Positions 43,888 to 52,726 of a stretch of DNA of 64,000 bases are shown here, piece after piece; the first letter of the stretch is position 1, and each line of letters starts with the position of its first letter. The notes beneath the pieces were generated by a model. The model ran no database searches, was not told where the DNA came from, and saw nothing but the letters and a program-made list of their open reading frames with translations. The translations under genes were made by a program, and so were the position numbers. Origin of the DNA: DASUPK01 sp963801055 (GTDB lineage Bacteria; Actinomycetota; Thermoleophilia; Solirubrobacterales; 70-9); NCBI GenBank assembly GCA_963801055.1, contig CAWDDE010000007.1:62001-126000 (forward strand), given 5' to 3'.

Positions 43888-44396
43888 AGTCCTCCGGGCC
43901 CGACCCCGCCCGAGGCACCCGGCGTGGTGGTGGGCGTCGTCTGGGTCTGCGTCGTCGTGGTCGGCTGGGTCTGTGTGCGGGTCGTCGTCGTGCTCGGCCG
44001 GGTGCGCGTCGTCGTCGTCGTGGTGGACTCGGTCGTCGATGGCGTGCTGGTCGTCGTCTCCGTCGTGGTAGTCGCCCTGCCCTGGCACTTGTCCGGGTTC
44101 GTGAGCAGGAGCTTCAGATTGTTGGCGCCGTCGTCCAGAGCCTGCTTGACGTCCGAGTTCACGCTCGAGGGCAGGTTGTTGATGTCGGCGATCAGGTCGT
44201 CGGTCTTGTCGGCGGCTACCAGGCAGCTCCCCACGTCGACATTCGCATTGATCTCGTCGATCTTCGCCGTGAGGACGGCGGCCTCCTGGGCGGACAGTGA
44301 TGGGTCGGGGCCGCCGTTCCCGCCGCAGCCGACCGCGCCGGCGGAGGCGGCGGCCAGGATCAGGGCAAGCAGTATCGACCGGAGCATCTTCGGCAT
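43884..44396 (-). CDS. Thr-rich lipoprotein coupled to the Ser/Thr kinase
   Basis: 170 residues. Signal peptide with lipobox (SAGAVGCGGNGG) then a helical domain (SAQEAAVLTAKIDEINANV, SSVNSDVKQALDDGANNL) with two cysteines, and a 55-residue low-complexity Thr/Ser/Gln/Arg tail (TTTTRTQTQPTTTTQTQ) likely to be O-glycosylated or to span the wall. The stop overlaps the kinase start. A sensing or anchoring role is inference from coupling only. Confidence 0.75.
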   Translation of the reverse strand: MPKMLRSILLALILAAASAGAVGCGGNGGPDPSLSAQEAAVLTAKIDEINANVDVGSCLVAADKTDDLIADINNLPSSVNSDVKQALDDGANNLKLLLTNPDKCQGRATTTTETTTSTPSTTESTTTTTTRTRPSTTTTRTQTQPTTTTQTQTTPTTTPGASGGVGPGGL

Positions 44397-44500
44397 CGCG
44401 GCGATACTAGCTAGAGGGTTGACGGGGGCCCGCGCCTGCGGATGGCCCAGATCGGCCCTCCGGCCCCTCCGGCCGCTCGCTGTCATCCGATCGGGCGACA

Positions 44501-45238
44501 TCACTGGCCCACATAGAGGCGATCGGCGAGCAACTCGGGGAGCCCAGCCTCCCGAATCGCCTCCGCCGCTCCGTCGATGTCGTAGGAGGCGCGGTGATAG
44601 GTCGCGGTCCATGAGTCGGTGTCGAGCTCCAGCCAGGCGCCGCGCGGGTCGCCGTCGCGCGGCTGGCCGACACTGCCCGGATTGAGCAGCCAGCGCCGCT
44701 CGGTGAGGTCGATCTCCTTGCCGTCCTCAGCCTGCCCTCCGCCATCCCCACCCGGAGGCCCGCTGCCGTCCGAGAACCAGAGCGCGACGTGGGAATGCCC
44801 GATCAGGCTGACGCGCGCCGACTGCTGCTCCATGCACTCGCGGGCCTGATCGACCGCCAGCACGTATTCCCATACCGGATCGCGCGGCGAGGCGTGGTAG
44901 AGGGCGACCTCGTGCTCGGTGTTCTTGGGTTGGAGCACCTTGAGGTAGTCGATCGTCGAAGCGTCCGAGTTCGCCCGGGTCCACTCGACCGCCGCCGCCG
45001 CGGAGGCTGAGAAGACGTCGGTGCCGATCTCGCCGATCACGGCGAGATCGTGGTTACCGACGAGGCTGAGCTCGCAGTGCTCAGAGACCAGCTTGGTGCA
45101 CTCGTCGGGCTGTGCGCCGTATCCGACGACGTCGCCGAGACACCAGCGGCGCTCGATGCCGGCCTCGTCGATCGACGCGAGCACGGCCTCGAGCGCCGGC
45201 AGGTTGCTGTGGATGTCGGTGAGGATGGCGACGCGCAC
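44501..45238 (-). CDS. Calcineurin-like metallophosphoesterase
   Basis: 245 residues. Metal ligands in order: AILTDIHSNLPALEAV (D-x-H), CLGDVVGYGAQP (GD), SLVGNHDLAVIG (GNHD), and SLIGHSHVALWF (GHxH), ending with WLLNPGSVGQPRDGDP. YfcE/MJ0936-like phosphodiesterases share this layout. Function unknown. Start is the GTG at 45238, divergent from the M48 protease. Confidence 0.9.
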   Translation of the reverse strand: MRVAILTDIHSNLPALEAVLASIDEAGIERRWCLGDVVGYGAQPDECTKLVSEHCELSLVGNHDLAVIGEIGTDVFSASAAAAVEWTRANSDASTIDYLKVLQPKNTEHEVALYHASPRDPVWEYVLAVDQARECMEQQSARVSLIGHSHVALWFSDGSGPPGGDGGGQAEDGKEIDLTERRWLLNPGSVGQPRDGDPRGAWLELDTDSWTATYHRASYDIDGAAEAIREAGLPELLADRLYVGQ

Positions 45239-45339
45239 GGGGATTGGAGGCGACGGGAGCCGAGTTGGGGCCTGAGGGAGCCGTTTATCGTAGGGAGGTG
45301 CCCGCCCCCAAGCTCGTCGGCCGCCGCAGGACAACCCCG

Positions 45340-46569
45340 ATGTGGGTGCGCCTCGGCGCCACCGCCGTCGCGGCCGTGGTCGTGGCGGAGGCTGCGGCCT
45401 GGCTGCTGCGACCGCGGGACATCGAGCGGCCGGTGCACGCCGACGAGAACTCTTACTTCTCAGGTGCGGAGCTCACCAAGGCGCGCGATTACGCCTCTGG
45501 GCAGCGCCTGATCCTGGTGGGGAGCCTGATCGCGGAGGGCGCGGTGCTCGTCCTGCTCGCTACGGGCCGGCCAGCGGTGACTCGCAGGGCGCTCGAGCGA
45601 CTGGGAGCTCGGCCGGTTCTCGGCGGAGCGGCGGCGGCTGCGGGCCTCTCGGTGGTCGTCGCGGTGATCACGATCCCCTTCGGGATCGCCGCGCACGAGC
45701 GCTCGGTGGACGTCGGCCTCTCCACGCAGTCACTGGGAAGCTGGCTGAGCGACTGGGGCAAGGCGACGGCGATCGGGGCAGTCCTTGCCGGGCTCGTCGG
45801 GACCCTCGCCCTCGCCCTGATCAGGCGCTTCGGCAGTCGCTGGTGGATCCCGGGCAGCGTGGCGGTGGTGGCGGGCGCCGCGCTCTTCACCTGGGTCGCG
45901 CCGGTGCTCCTGGCGCCGCTCTTCAACAAGTTCGAGCCGCTGCCCGCCGGGCAGGCCCGCAGCGACGTCCTCGAGCTCGCCCGCAAGGCCGGCGTCGACG
46001 TAGGGCAGGTCTACCGCGTGGACGCGAGCCGGCGCACCACCGCAATCAACGCCTACGTCAACGGCCTCGGCTCCTCCAAGCGCGTGGTCCTCTACGACAC
46101 GCTCCTCAACGACCTCAACCGCGGCGAGCGCCGCGCGGTAGTCGCCCACGAGCTTGGGCACGTGCACGGCAACGACATCCAGCGGGGGCTGCTGTTCGTC
46201 GCCATCGTGACGCCGCTGGCGCTGATCTTCGTCTCGGGGACCGCCCGCGCGATCGCCGGGCGGCGGGGCGCACAGCCCGGCCAGCCCGCCTACCTGCCGG
46301 CGCTGGCGCTCGCGATCGCGGCGACCTCCTTCGTGATCGGGGTCGCGGGCAACCAGCTCTCCCGCGGGGTCGAGGCGAGGGCCGACACCTTCTCCCTCGA
46401 GCTCACCGACGACCCCAAGGGCATGATCGAGCTGCAGCAGCAGCTCGCCGACCGCAACCTCTCCGATCCTGACCCGCCCGGCGTCTTCACGTTCCTGTTC
46501 GGCACCCACCCGCCGGCGATCGACCGGATCGGCGCTGCCCTCGCCTGGCAGCAGGGCGAGCGCCCGTGA
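45340..46569 (+). CDS. M48 family CAAX-protease-like membrane metallopeptidase
   Basis: 409 residues. Four to six TM helices precede and follow the zinc motif VAHELGHVHGNDIQ (HExxH), with the third ligand Glu in RGVEARADTFSLEL. The layout resembles Ste24/HtpX-type proteases. I chose ATG 45340 because AGGA lies eight bases upstream. Overlaps rlmH by 4 bases. Substrate unknown; membrane protein quality control is the usual role. Confidence 0.88.
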   Translation: MWVRLGATAVAAVVVAEAAAWLLRPRDIERPVHADENSYFSGAELTKARDYASGQRLILVGSLIAEGAVLVLLATGRPAVTRRALERLGARPVLGGAAAAAGLSVVVAVITIPFGIAAHERSVDVGLSTQSLGSWLSDWGKATAIGAVLAGLVGTLALALIRRFGSRWWIPGSVAVVAGAALFTWVAPVLLAPLFNKFEPLPAGQARSDVLELARKAGVDVGQVYRVDASRRTTAINAYVNGLGSSKRVVLYDTLLNDLNRGERRAVVAHELGHVHGNDIQRGLLFVAIVTPLALIFVSGTARAIAGRRGAQPGQPAYLPALALAIAATSFVIGVAGNQLSRGVEARADTFSLELTDDPKGMIELQQQLADRNLSDPDPPGVFTFLFGTHPPAIDRIGAALAWQQGERP

Positions 46570-46982
46570 AGGTGACGCTGACCGCCGTCGGCAAGGTGAA
46601 GGCGCCGTTTGCCGAGGCCGAGGCGCACTACCGAAAGATGCTGCAGCGCCACCAGCCGGTTCAGGTGATCGAGGTTCGCGACGAGGTGAACGTGGAGGGG
46701 AGGATCCCGGCCCGCTCTCACGTGATCGCGGTCGACCGCGGCGGCCGAGCGATGAGCTCGCAAGGCTGGAGCCAGTGGCTCTCCGAGCGTCGGATCGACG
46801 CCCAGGACCTCTGCTTTCTGATCGGTGGGCCCGAGGGACTCTCCGCTCACACGATGGCCCTCGCCGACGAGAGCCTCTCGCTCGGTCCGCAGACGATGGC
46901 CCACCAGCTTGCCCGGATCGTCCTGCTCGAGCAGCTGTTCCGCGCGACCAAGATCCTGGCCGGCGAGCCGTACCACCTCTAG
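46566..46982 (+). CDS. rlmH: 23S rRNA (pseudouridine-1915 N3)-methyltransferase RlmH
   Basis: 138 residues, SPOUT fold with a deep knot. Family motifs: KVTLTAVGKVKAPF, FLIGGPEGLSAHTMALADES and LEQLFRATKILAGEPYHL. Methylates helix 69 of 23S rRNA. GTG start overlapping the protease gene; argS follows. Confidence 0.93.
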   Translation: MKVTLTAVGKVKAPFAEAEAHYRKMLQRHQPVQVIEVRDEVNVEGRIPARSHVIAVDRGGRAMSSQGWSQWLSERRIDAQDLCFLIGGPEGLSAHTMALADESLSLGPQTMAHQLARIVLLEQLFRATKILAGEPYHL

Positions 46983-46991
46983 GTCGATGCG

Positions 46992-46997
46992 TAGGCT
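46992..46997 (+). promoter_or_regulatory. TANNNT box of argS
   Basis: TAGGCT ends eight bases before the argS ATG, with no Shine-Dalgarno sequence. Confidence 0.45.
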
Positions 46998-47005
46998 TGC
47001 AATCG

Positions 47006-48694
47006 ATGGGAGATCCGGTCGCAGAGCTCCGCTCAGCCGTCGAAGCCGCCGCCGACGCTCTGCTCGACGGGCCTCATCAAACGGGTCGCTCCTCGGCTTC
47101 GCCTGCGGAGCGCCCTCGCATTAACCGCTCGGAGCCGTCTCTCGAGCGTCCGCCAAAGCCTGAGTTCGGCGACTACTCCACGAACGCGGCGATGCTGTTG
47201 GCCCCGGCGCTCGGGGAGCAGCCGCGTGGGACGGCGGAGAAGCTCGCTGAGCAGCTCGGCAGCAGCCTCGCGGGGAGCGTCGAGCGGGTCGAGGTGGCCG
47301 GGCCCGGCTTCCTCAACCTCTTCCTCTCGGATGCCTGGTACAGGCGGGCAGCCGGCGAGCTGGCCGCCCAGGGGGAGCGCCTGGGAAGGCCGGCCCGCCC
47401 CGACGCGGAGATCACCGAGAGGATCAACGTCGAGTTCGTCTCCGCCAACCCGACCGGCCCCGTGACCGCAGCCGGAGGGCGCGGCGCCGCGCTGGGTGAC
47501 TCCATCGCCCGAGTCCTCGAGTTCGTCGGGCACCCGGTCGTCAGGGAGTACTACGTCAACGACCGCGGAGGACAGATCGAGCTCTTCGCGGCATCGATCG
47601 CAGCGCGGATGAAGGGGGAGCCGGTTCCCGAGGGCGGCTACGCGGGGGATTACGTGGTCGAGCTCGGCCGGAGCCTGGAGCAGGAGGGAGTCGATCCAGA
47701 GGATCTCGGTGCCGTGGCGCGCCGGGGGGTGGCGCTGATGGTGGCCGCCGCCGAGGAGACGCTGCATCGCTACCGGGTCGTCTTCGACACCTGGTCGTCC
47801 GAGCAAGCCCTGCACGACTCTGGCGCCGTCGAGCGCGCCCTCGCCGAGGCACGGGCGGCCGGCCACGTTTACGAGAGCGAGGGCGCGACCTGGCTGCGCA
47901 CCACCACCTTCGGGGACGACAAGGACCGTGTGCTGATCCGCTCGGACGGCGACTCGACCTACTTCCTCTCCGACATCGCCTACCACCGCGAGAAGCTCGA
48001 CCGCGGGTCGGACCGGCTGATCGACGTGCTCGGGGCCGACCACCACGGCTACGTCGAGCGCCTCCGGGCGGGCCTCGCCGCGCTGGGCTATGACCCCAAT
48101 GCACTCGAGGTGGCGATCATGCAGCTCGTCCACGTCGTCGAGGGGGGCGAGCGCGCGCAGATGTCGAAGCGCCGCGGCGAGTTCGTCACGCTCGATGAGC
48201 TGATCGACGACATCGGCACGGACGCAGCTCGCTTCTTCATGCTGCAGCGCAGCCACGACACCACCGTCGACCTAGACCTCGAGCTCGCCCGGAAGACATC
48301 GAACGAAAACCCCGTCTACTACGTCCAGTACGCGCACGCGCGGATCGCGAGCATCCTGCGCAAGGCGGGGGAGGGGGCCGAGGAGCGCGCGGCCGCGGCA
48401 GACTTCGGCGCCGCGGAGGGGCCAGTCGAGCCCTCGGAGCGGACGCTGATCAAGCGGCTCTGCGAGCTACCGGACGAGGTGGCCGAGACCGCCGAGCGGC
48501 GCGCCCCGCACCGGCTCTGCGCGTATGCGATGGAGGTAGCGCGCGACTTCCATGCCTTCTATCGGGACTGCCAGGTGATCGGCGCCGAGGGTGCGGGCGT
48601 CGAGGAATCCCGGCTCGGACTCAGCCTGCTCACGAAGCGGACGATCGCCCGCACCCTCGGGCTAATCGGAATCTCGGCGCCCGAGCGGATGTAG
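47006..48694 (+). CDS. argS: Arginyl-tRNA synthetase with a palindromic-repeat-derived insert
   Basis: 562 residues. Add-1 domain at the N-terminus, catalytic core FVSANPTGPVTAAGGRGAAL (HIGH region, the usual HxGH replaced here), YYVNDRGGQ, LGADHHGYVERLRAG, KMSKS-like QMSKRRGEFVTLDEL and the anticodon-binding domain with C-terminal RTIARTLGLIGISAPERM. Residues about 24-41 (HQTGRSSASPAERPRIN) are encoded by a dispersed palindromic repeat and seem to be an insertion in the Add-1 domain before SLERPPKPEFGDYSTNAA. The frame is kept. Confidence 0.93.
   Translation: MGDPVAELRSAVEAAADALLDGPHQTGRSSASPAERPRINRSEPSLERPPKPEFGDYSTNAAMLLAPALGEQPRGTAEKLAEQLGSSLAGSVERVEVAGPGFLNLFLSDAWYRRAAGELAAQGERLGRPARPDAEITERINVEFVSANPTGPVTAAGGRGAALGDSIARVLEFVGHPVVREYYVNDRGGQIELFAASIAARMKGEPVPEGGYAGDYVVELGRSLEQEGVDPEDLGAVARRGVALMVAAAEETLHRYRVVFDTWSSEQALHDSGAVERALAEARAAGHVYESEGATWLRTTTFGDDKDRVLIRSDGDSTYFLSDIAYHREKLDRGSDRLIDVLGADHHGYVERLRAGLAALGYDPNALEVAIMQLVHVVEGGERAQMSKRRGEFVTLDELIDDIGTDAARFFMLQRSHDTTVDLDLELARKTSNENPVYYVQYAHARIASILRKAGEGAEERAAAADFGAAEGPVEPSERTLIKRLCELPDEVAETAERRAPHRLCAYAMEVARDFHAFYRDCQVIGAEGAGVEESRLGLSLLTKRTIARTLGLIGISAPERM
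47079..47124. repeat. Palindromic repeat, family copy C, in frame within argS
   Basis: AAACGGGT (47079-47086), stem CGCTCC/GGAGCG (47087-47092 with 47107-47112), then CCCTCGCATTAA. It has the same ends and stem layout as the intergenic copies at 17.41 and 24.85 kb, but lies inside coding sequence. Confidence 0.8.
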
Positions 48695-48718
48695 GCCGCC
48701 CCCGGGCACAACTAGCAC

Positions 48719-49193
48719 TCAGGGGTCGTAGGAGGAGAGGTCGCGATCGAGCCGCGCTTCATCGGCGGGGTCGAGCGGCACAGGCGCAGGCGGCGGGGGT
48801 GAGCCGGCGCACAAGCCGGAACGCCCCCACGAACAACCCGACGATCGCCAGCGCGAGCAGCAGGCCGGGGACGATCCAGGCCGCGAGGTCGAAGCCATGC
48901 CCGCTCGGGGTGGCGAGCACGCGCGGGCCGTACTCGGCGACGAGCGCGTCCTTGATCTGATCCTTGTCCTCCCCTCGCGCGATCAGCCTGCGGATCAGCG
49001 CGCGCTCGCGGTCTGCCTGCGGAGACTGCGACTCCTCGAGCAGCGTGCCGCAGATCGTGCACATCACCTCGTCCTCGATGTCCGGGAGACTCGCACGAGT
49101 CTCTGCGTGCGCCGCCACTGAGGGGAGGCCGAGGAGCGAAACCGTGACGGCGACCAGGATCCAGCTGAGCCCTGCCGACCTCCGGCGGATCAT
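48719..49193 (-). CDS. ccmH: Cytochrome c maturation protein CcmH, frameshifted near the end
   Basis: About 157 residues. Signal peptide, heme-ligating-thiol motif EDEVMCTICGTLLEESQSP (CxxC), ALVAEYGPRVLATP, and one TM helix (AAWIVPGLLLALAIVGLFVG). CcmH keeps apocytochrome cysteines reduced. After about 48790 one extra C shifts the frame; the natural end is PVPLDPADEARLDRDLSSYD to a stop at 48719-48721. Overlaps ccmG by 4 bases. Separated from ccmEF by the tRNA-linked element. Confidence 0.88.
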
Positions 49194-49714
49194 GCCCGCG
49201 ATCCGATCATCGGCAGGACCATTCGATCCAGATACTCGGCGTCAACGGGGCCACGCCTGATCAACGCGATATTCCCTTCCGGATCGATCAGGAACGACTC
49301 GGGGAAGCCCGTCATTCCGTAGGCGTCCCGACGGTCCCCGCCATCCCCGTCTCGCAGCTGCGGGTAGGTGAGGCCGTAGCGCTGCACGAAGGCGACGGCG
49401 TCGTCGGTCGCGTCGTCGAGGTTGATCCCGAGGACGGTGAAGCCGCCTGCGGCGTTCGCCCTCTGGAAGCTATCGAGCGCGGGAGCCTCGGCCTTGCACG
49501 GCGCGCACCACGAGGCCCAGAAGTTCACAAGCACCCACTTGCCGCGATAGTCGGCGAGCTCGCCGGTCCCGGGCGCGCCCAGCCGCGAGAGCTCCTTGTC
49601 CGGCGCCCGATCGCCGACTGAGAGTGAGGCCTCGCCCTTGCTGAGGAGCCCGAATCCGAGCAGTCCGATGACCGCGAGGACGGCGATCACGACGGCGAAC
49701 GACTTCGAGCTCAC
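49190..49714 (-). CDS. ccmG: Thiol:disulfide oxidoreductase CcmG/TlpA-like
   Basis: 174 residues from GTG 49714; the longer frame would run into the tRNA gene and is rejected. N-terminal TM anchor (FAVVIAVLAVIGLLGFGLL), then a thioredoxin fold with active site NFWASWCAPCKAEAP (CxxC) and the cis-Pro loop MTGFPESFLIDPEG. It reduces apocytochrome or CcmH thiols outside the membrane. Coupled to ccmH downstream. Confidence 0.9.
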   Translation of the reverse strand: MSSKSFAVVIAVLAVIGLLGFGLLSKGEASLSVGDRAPDKELSRLGAPGTGELADYRGKWVLVNFWASWCAPCKAEAPALDSFQRANAAGGFTVLGINLDDATDDAVAFVQRYGLTYPQLRDGDGGDRRDAYGMTGFPESFLIDPEGNIALIRRGPVDAEYLDRMVLPMIGSRA

Positions 49715-49750
49715 GACCGCGAAGGCTAGAGACCTAAAATGAACCGCCCT

Positions 49751-49823
49751 GCGGCGGTAGCTCACCTGGTAGAGCGCGAGCTTCCCAAGCTCGAGGTAGC
49801 GGGTTCAAGTCCCGTCCGCCGCT
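49751..49823 (+). tRNA. tRNA-Gly (CCC anticodon)
   Basis: Cloverleaf of 73 bases: acceptor GCGGCGG/CCGCCGC, D-stem GCTC/GAGC, anticodon stem CGAGC/GCTCG around loop TTCCCAA (anticodon CCC), and T-arm with TTCAAGT. No CCA is encoded. A TAAAAT -10 box lies at 49735-49740. Its 3' end (TCCGCCGCTT, including the next base) recurs at 53293, marking it as a likely integration site. Confidence 0.95.
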
Positions 49824-49940
49824 TGTGAGGGTGCTCCGCGCCAGGTCGCGACATTCCGCGACAGAGCGCCATTCCAGAGCGATGTGCGGCTCCTCCCCGA
49901 GCGGTCTCGAGCCCGCCTAAAAGCTTCCCTCCCGAACCGA

Positions 49941-49992
49941 ACTGGTAGCCGACTGGTAGCAGGCCGGCTGGTAGCAGAGCTCTTGCTACCAG
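49941..49992. repeat. Left-end ACTGGTAGC repeats
   Basis: ACTGGTAGC at 49941 and 49952, CTGGTAGC at 49968 and the inverted GCTACCAG at 49985, within 170 bases of the tRNA-Gly gene. The same word is paired at 53219 and 53231. Confidence 0.65.
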
Positions 49993-50462
49993 CGCACGGA
50001 GGCGCGATGGGCTGAACCTGCCCAACGCCTCCCGGCGCTGGTCGGAGACGACCGTGATCCTTCGCCCCGGTGACGGCTGCATAGACCAGAACGTGAAAGC
50101 GATCAGGAGGGGAGGGCTTCCCAGATTCCTATTGGCCCCGCCGCAGTCCTCCTTGCGGAGCAGGGCAGACGGATCGAATGGTCGCGAGGCCATGCATGGA
50201 AAGCAGCACTCCTGGAGTGCGCTCTTCCGACCACCGCGCTCCTTAGGATTTGCCAACCCGAGTTCGCAGGACCGCTCCACGCGAACTTCAGCCACCACGG
50301 GCCAGGAGCAGGACGACGGAGGTCCCCGAGGTGGCTACATCAGCAACAGAATCACCAATATCAGCGCTTCACGGTGTGGTGAGTCCTGGCCTACTCCGGC
50401 AGCCCGGCTCGCAAAGACCCGGCGGCAGTAACGCCGGCCGTTCGGCCGACCTTTCGGGAAAC
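49993..50462. other. Gene-poor stretch inside the tRNA-linked element
   Basis: About 470 bases with no frame that shows a convincing start, composition or motif on either strand. The long minus-strand frame through the tRNA region is an artefact of reading the tRNA backwards. A GC hairpin (GGCCG/CGGCC, about 50436-50447) just past the end of the nuclease gene may serve as its terminator. Confidence 0.4.
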
Positions 50463-51643
50463 CTATTTCTTGAGCAGCCCGAGCCTGCTAACCACACCGC
50501 CGTGGTCGGATGGCCACAGTCCGGAGGGTGTCCTCTCGGAGACATCGTTTCCGGTGATGTACGCCGACTTGGTCGTCAGTCCCGGCTTCGTCAGGACGTG
50601 ATCGACCGTGTGGTCGAAGACCTGTGTCGGGTCGAAGAGGTCCGAGTAGCAACAGCTCTGGATCGCGCCGTTGTCCTTCATCCCAAAGCCGCCCAGCCGG
50701 GGCTCCAGCGTCAGCGCGAGGAACGCGAGCCGATCGGTCCCGTGGATGTTGTGCGGATCCTCGAGCCCCGAGTTGAGATCTCCGACGAGGATCACCTGCT
50801 CCTCGGTGTCGAGCGGGCCACCCGGCGCGAACAGCTCCCTCGCCTGCGCCTCTCGGATCGTGTCTTCTCCGAACGCCTCGAGATGCGTGTTGACGAAGCG
50901 GAACTGGATCGCGCGATCGGTTTCGCTCTCCATGACCTTGCCCTCAACCGAGACCCACCCACGATCGACGGGAAGCCGGACCATCGTCCCGGCGATAAAG
51001 GGCGCGAATCTGTTCGTGTAGTTGGCCCCGTCCGTGTCGCCGAGGGTCACCTTGCTCTCCTCGCGGGCGAGGATCACGTCGCGCATCGTCAGACGCGCGT
51101 CGAGGTCGGCGCCGAACGGGAAGCCGGTGTTGTCGTTGTGATCGACGTCGGCGGGCAGCTCCCCCGTGAACTCGGTTTGGACCTCGACCACCCTGTAGTG
51201 GGCGTCGATCGCCTCGAGCTCCTGCATAAGCAGCGCGAGGAAGTCCTGTTCCACCACGGTCGCCGGCTGAGCCAGGGGGGCGGCGCAAGGGCAAGCGGGG
51301 GGGCGCCGCCGTCGGAGGGCACCTGCCTCTGCCACAGAGCCACCTCCTGGAGTCCGACCAAGTCCGGCTTCGCAGCCCTGATCTCCCGCGCGAGGGGGAC
51401 GGCACGTTCCGGGAAGTTCGTGCTCTGGAACTCGTTCCAGATCGTGCCGGCGCCGTCAATCGCCGCCGGGATGTTCTGCGCGGCGAGGACGGGACCGAGG
51501 TCGGCTCCGAGGAAGACGTTGCGGGTCATCACGGTGACCTTCGGCCCCTCCTCCTTGGCCGAGGCGGCGGCGGGGAGCACGAACGCGACAAGGAGCGCGG
51601 CGACGGCGATTGCGGTCCGTCGAAGCCCTGCGAAGCTGATCAT
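50463..51643 (-). CDS. Secreted endonuclease/exonuclease/phosphatase-family protein, one frameshift
   Basis: About 390 residues. A signal peptide (IAVAALLVAFVLPAAASAKE) precedes an EEP fold: VTVMTRNVFLGADLGP, DLVGLQEVALWQRQ, VNTHLEAFGEDTIREAQ, VILVGDLNSGLEDP and PSDHGGVVSRL give the Asn/Glu/His/Asp metal-catalytic set. Near 51295-51303, in a run of seven G, one base breaks the frame between the two halves. Secreted EEP proteins are nucleases or phosphodiesterases. Lies inside the tRNA-linked element. Confidence 0.8.
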
Positions 51644-52090
51644 GTCTCCTCCTTCAGTGGCGATCCGTGCCTGCTGAACTTGGAGTCGAGAGCGCGGACG
51701 AGCGTATCACCGGTGGAGCGCGGCGTTGAACCCCTGCGACATCGCCCGCGCTGTATCTCGCCCCGTAGGGGAGGGTGCCGTCCCAGAACTGCCCGCTCGG
51801 AAAACCGCCGATTGCCTCCGTGTAAAGAAAACCCATTTTTCCGATTGGGAATCCGGGAAGCCTGCGATGATCCGGACCTGTAGGTCGATCCCGCGCCGTA
51901 TCGTCGGAGCCGCTCGGAGAGAGCTGGCGGATCGCACTTGAGGGCTGCCCGCCGACCGCACGTCGCTGCTCCTGCGAGGAGCCCGTCCTCGAGCGAGAGG
52001 CGGACGGTTGGACGCTGTGCGTGCGCTGCGGTCGAGAGCCGGCGATCCGGCTGCTGGCATCCAGCCCTTCAACGTGGCAGGATCGAGTCG
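51644..52090. other. Intergenic stretch with orphan SnoaL-type promoter cassette and a zinc-knuckle trace
   Basis: No complete gene seen. At 51757-51730 on the minus strand stands a copy of the -10/start cassette of the two SnoaL genes (GATACA, nine bases, ATGTCGCAGG), but the following frame stops after 11 codons. On the plus strand from about 51937 a frame without a start codon reads CSCEEPVLEREADGWTLCVR followed by CG, a zinc-knuckle pattern. Both look like fragments. Confidence 0.4.
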
Positions 52091-52573
52091 ATGAACGCCA
52101 CCGCGCCGGTCCTCATCGCTTATGACGGCTCAGACGCGGCGCGTCGGGCCATCCACAAAACCACCGAGCTCCTCGGCTCACGCCGCGCACTAGTGCTGAC
52201 GGTGTGGAAGCCGGGCCTTTCAGTCGACGAGGTCACCGCGACGCGAGGGGGCACTCGGATAATCGCGCCGTCTCCGGTCGAGCTTGAAGGGGCAGAGGAG
52301 GTTCACGACGCTCTTCAGGCTCGGGCCGAGCACATCGCAGGGGAGGGGGCTGAGCTGGCGAAGTCGCTTGGACTTGAAGCCGAGGCACTCGCCGTAGCCG
52401 ACAAGGGCACCGTGGCCGAGACGATTATCGAACTGGCCCGCGCGCGAGATGTGGCTGCCATCATCGTCGGCTCAAGGGGACTGAGCGGGCTCCGCGCAAG
52501 GTTGGAGGGGAGTGTCTCAATGGCCGTTCTGAAGGACTCCCCATTCCCTGTCCTCACCGTTCACGCGGATTGA
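52091..52573 (+). CDS. Universal stress protein (UspA family)
   Basis: 160 residues. Single Usp domain: VLIAYDGSDAARRAIHKT at the start and the ATP-binding G-2x-G-9x-G(S/T) end, AIIVGSRGLSGLRARLEGSV and SPFPVLTVHAD. ATP-binding Usp proteins act in stress and dormancy. ATG start with CAGGAT seven bases before it. Likely cargo of the element. Confidence 0.88.
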   Translation: MNATAPVLIAYDGSDAARRAIHKTTELLGSRRALVLTVWKPGLSVDEVTATRGGTRIIAPSPVELEGAEEVHDALQARAEHIAGEGAELAKSLGLEAEALAVADKGTVAETIIELARARDVAAIIVGSRGLSGLRARLEGSVSMAVLKDSPFPVLTVHAD

Positions 52574-52726
52574 GCCGTGGCCCGTCTGCGGCGATGAATG
52601 GCGGCGGCGCGGCTGCACCGCGACTCTCGGCTGCGTGATCCAGGGTGTGATCCAGGCCGAGGCTGCCGAGGGCGGCGAGGACAACTAGCTTCTCGTCCCG
52701 AGGGACAACTAGCCTGTCGTCTCTCG

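Noticed and set aside
43924..44090. Repetitive tract resembling a short-repeat array
   Set aside because: It encodes the Thr/Gln-rich tail of the lipoprotein; there are no equal repeats and spacers, so it is not a CRISPR array.
49762..50298. 178-residue minus-strand frame ending TGLEPATSSLGSSRSTR
   Set aside because: Its end is the tRNA-Gly gene read backwards; frames with this ending are common false annotations beside tRNA genes.
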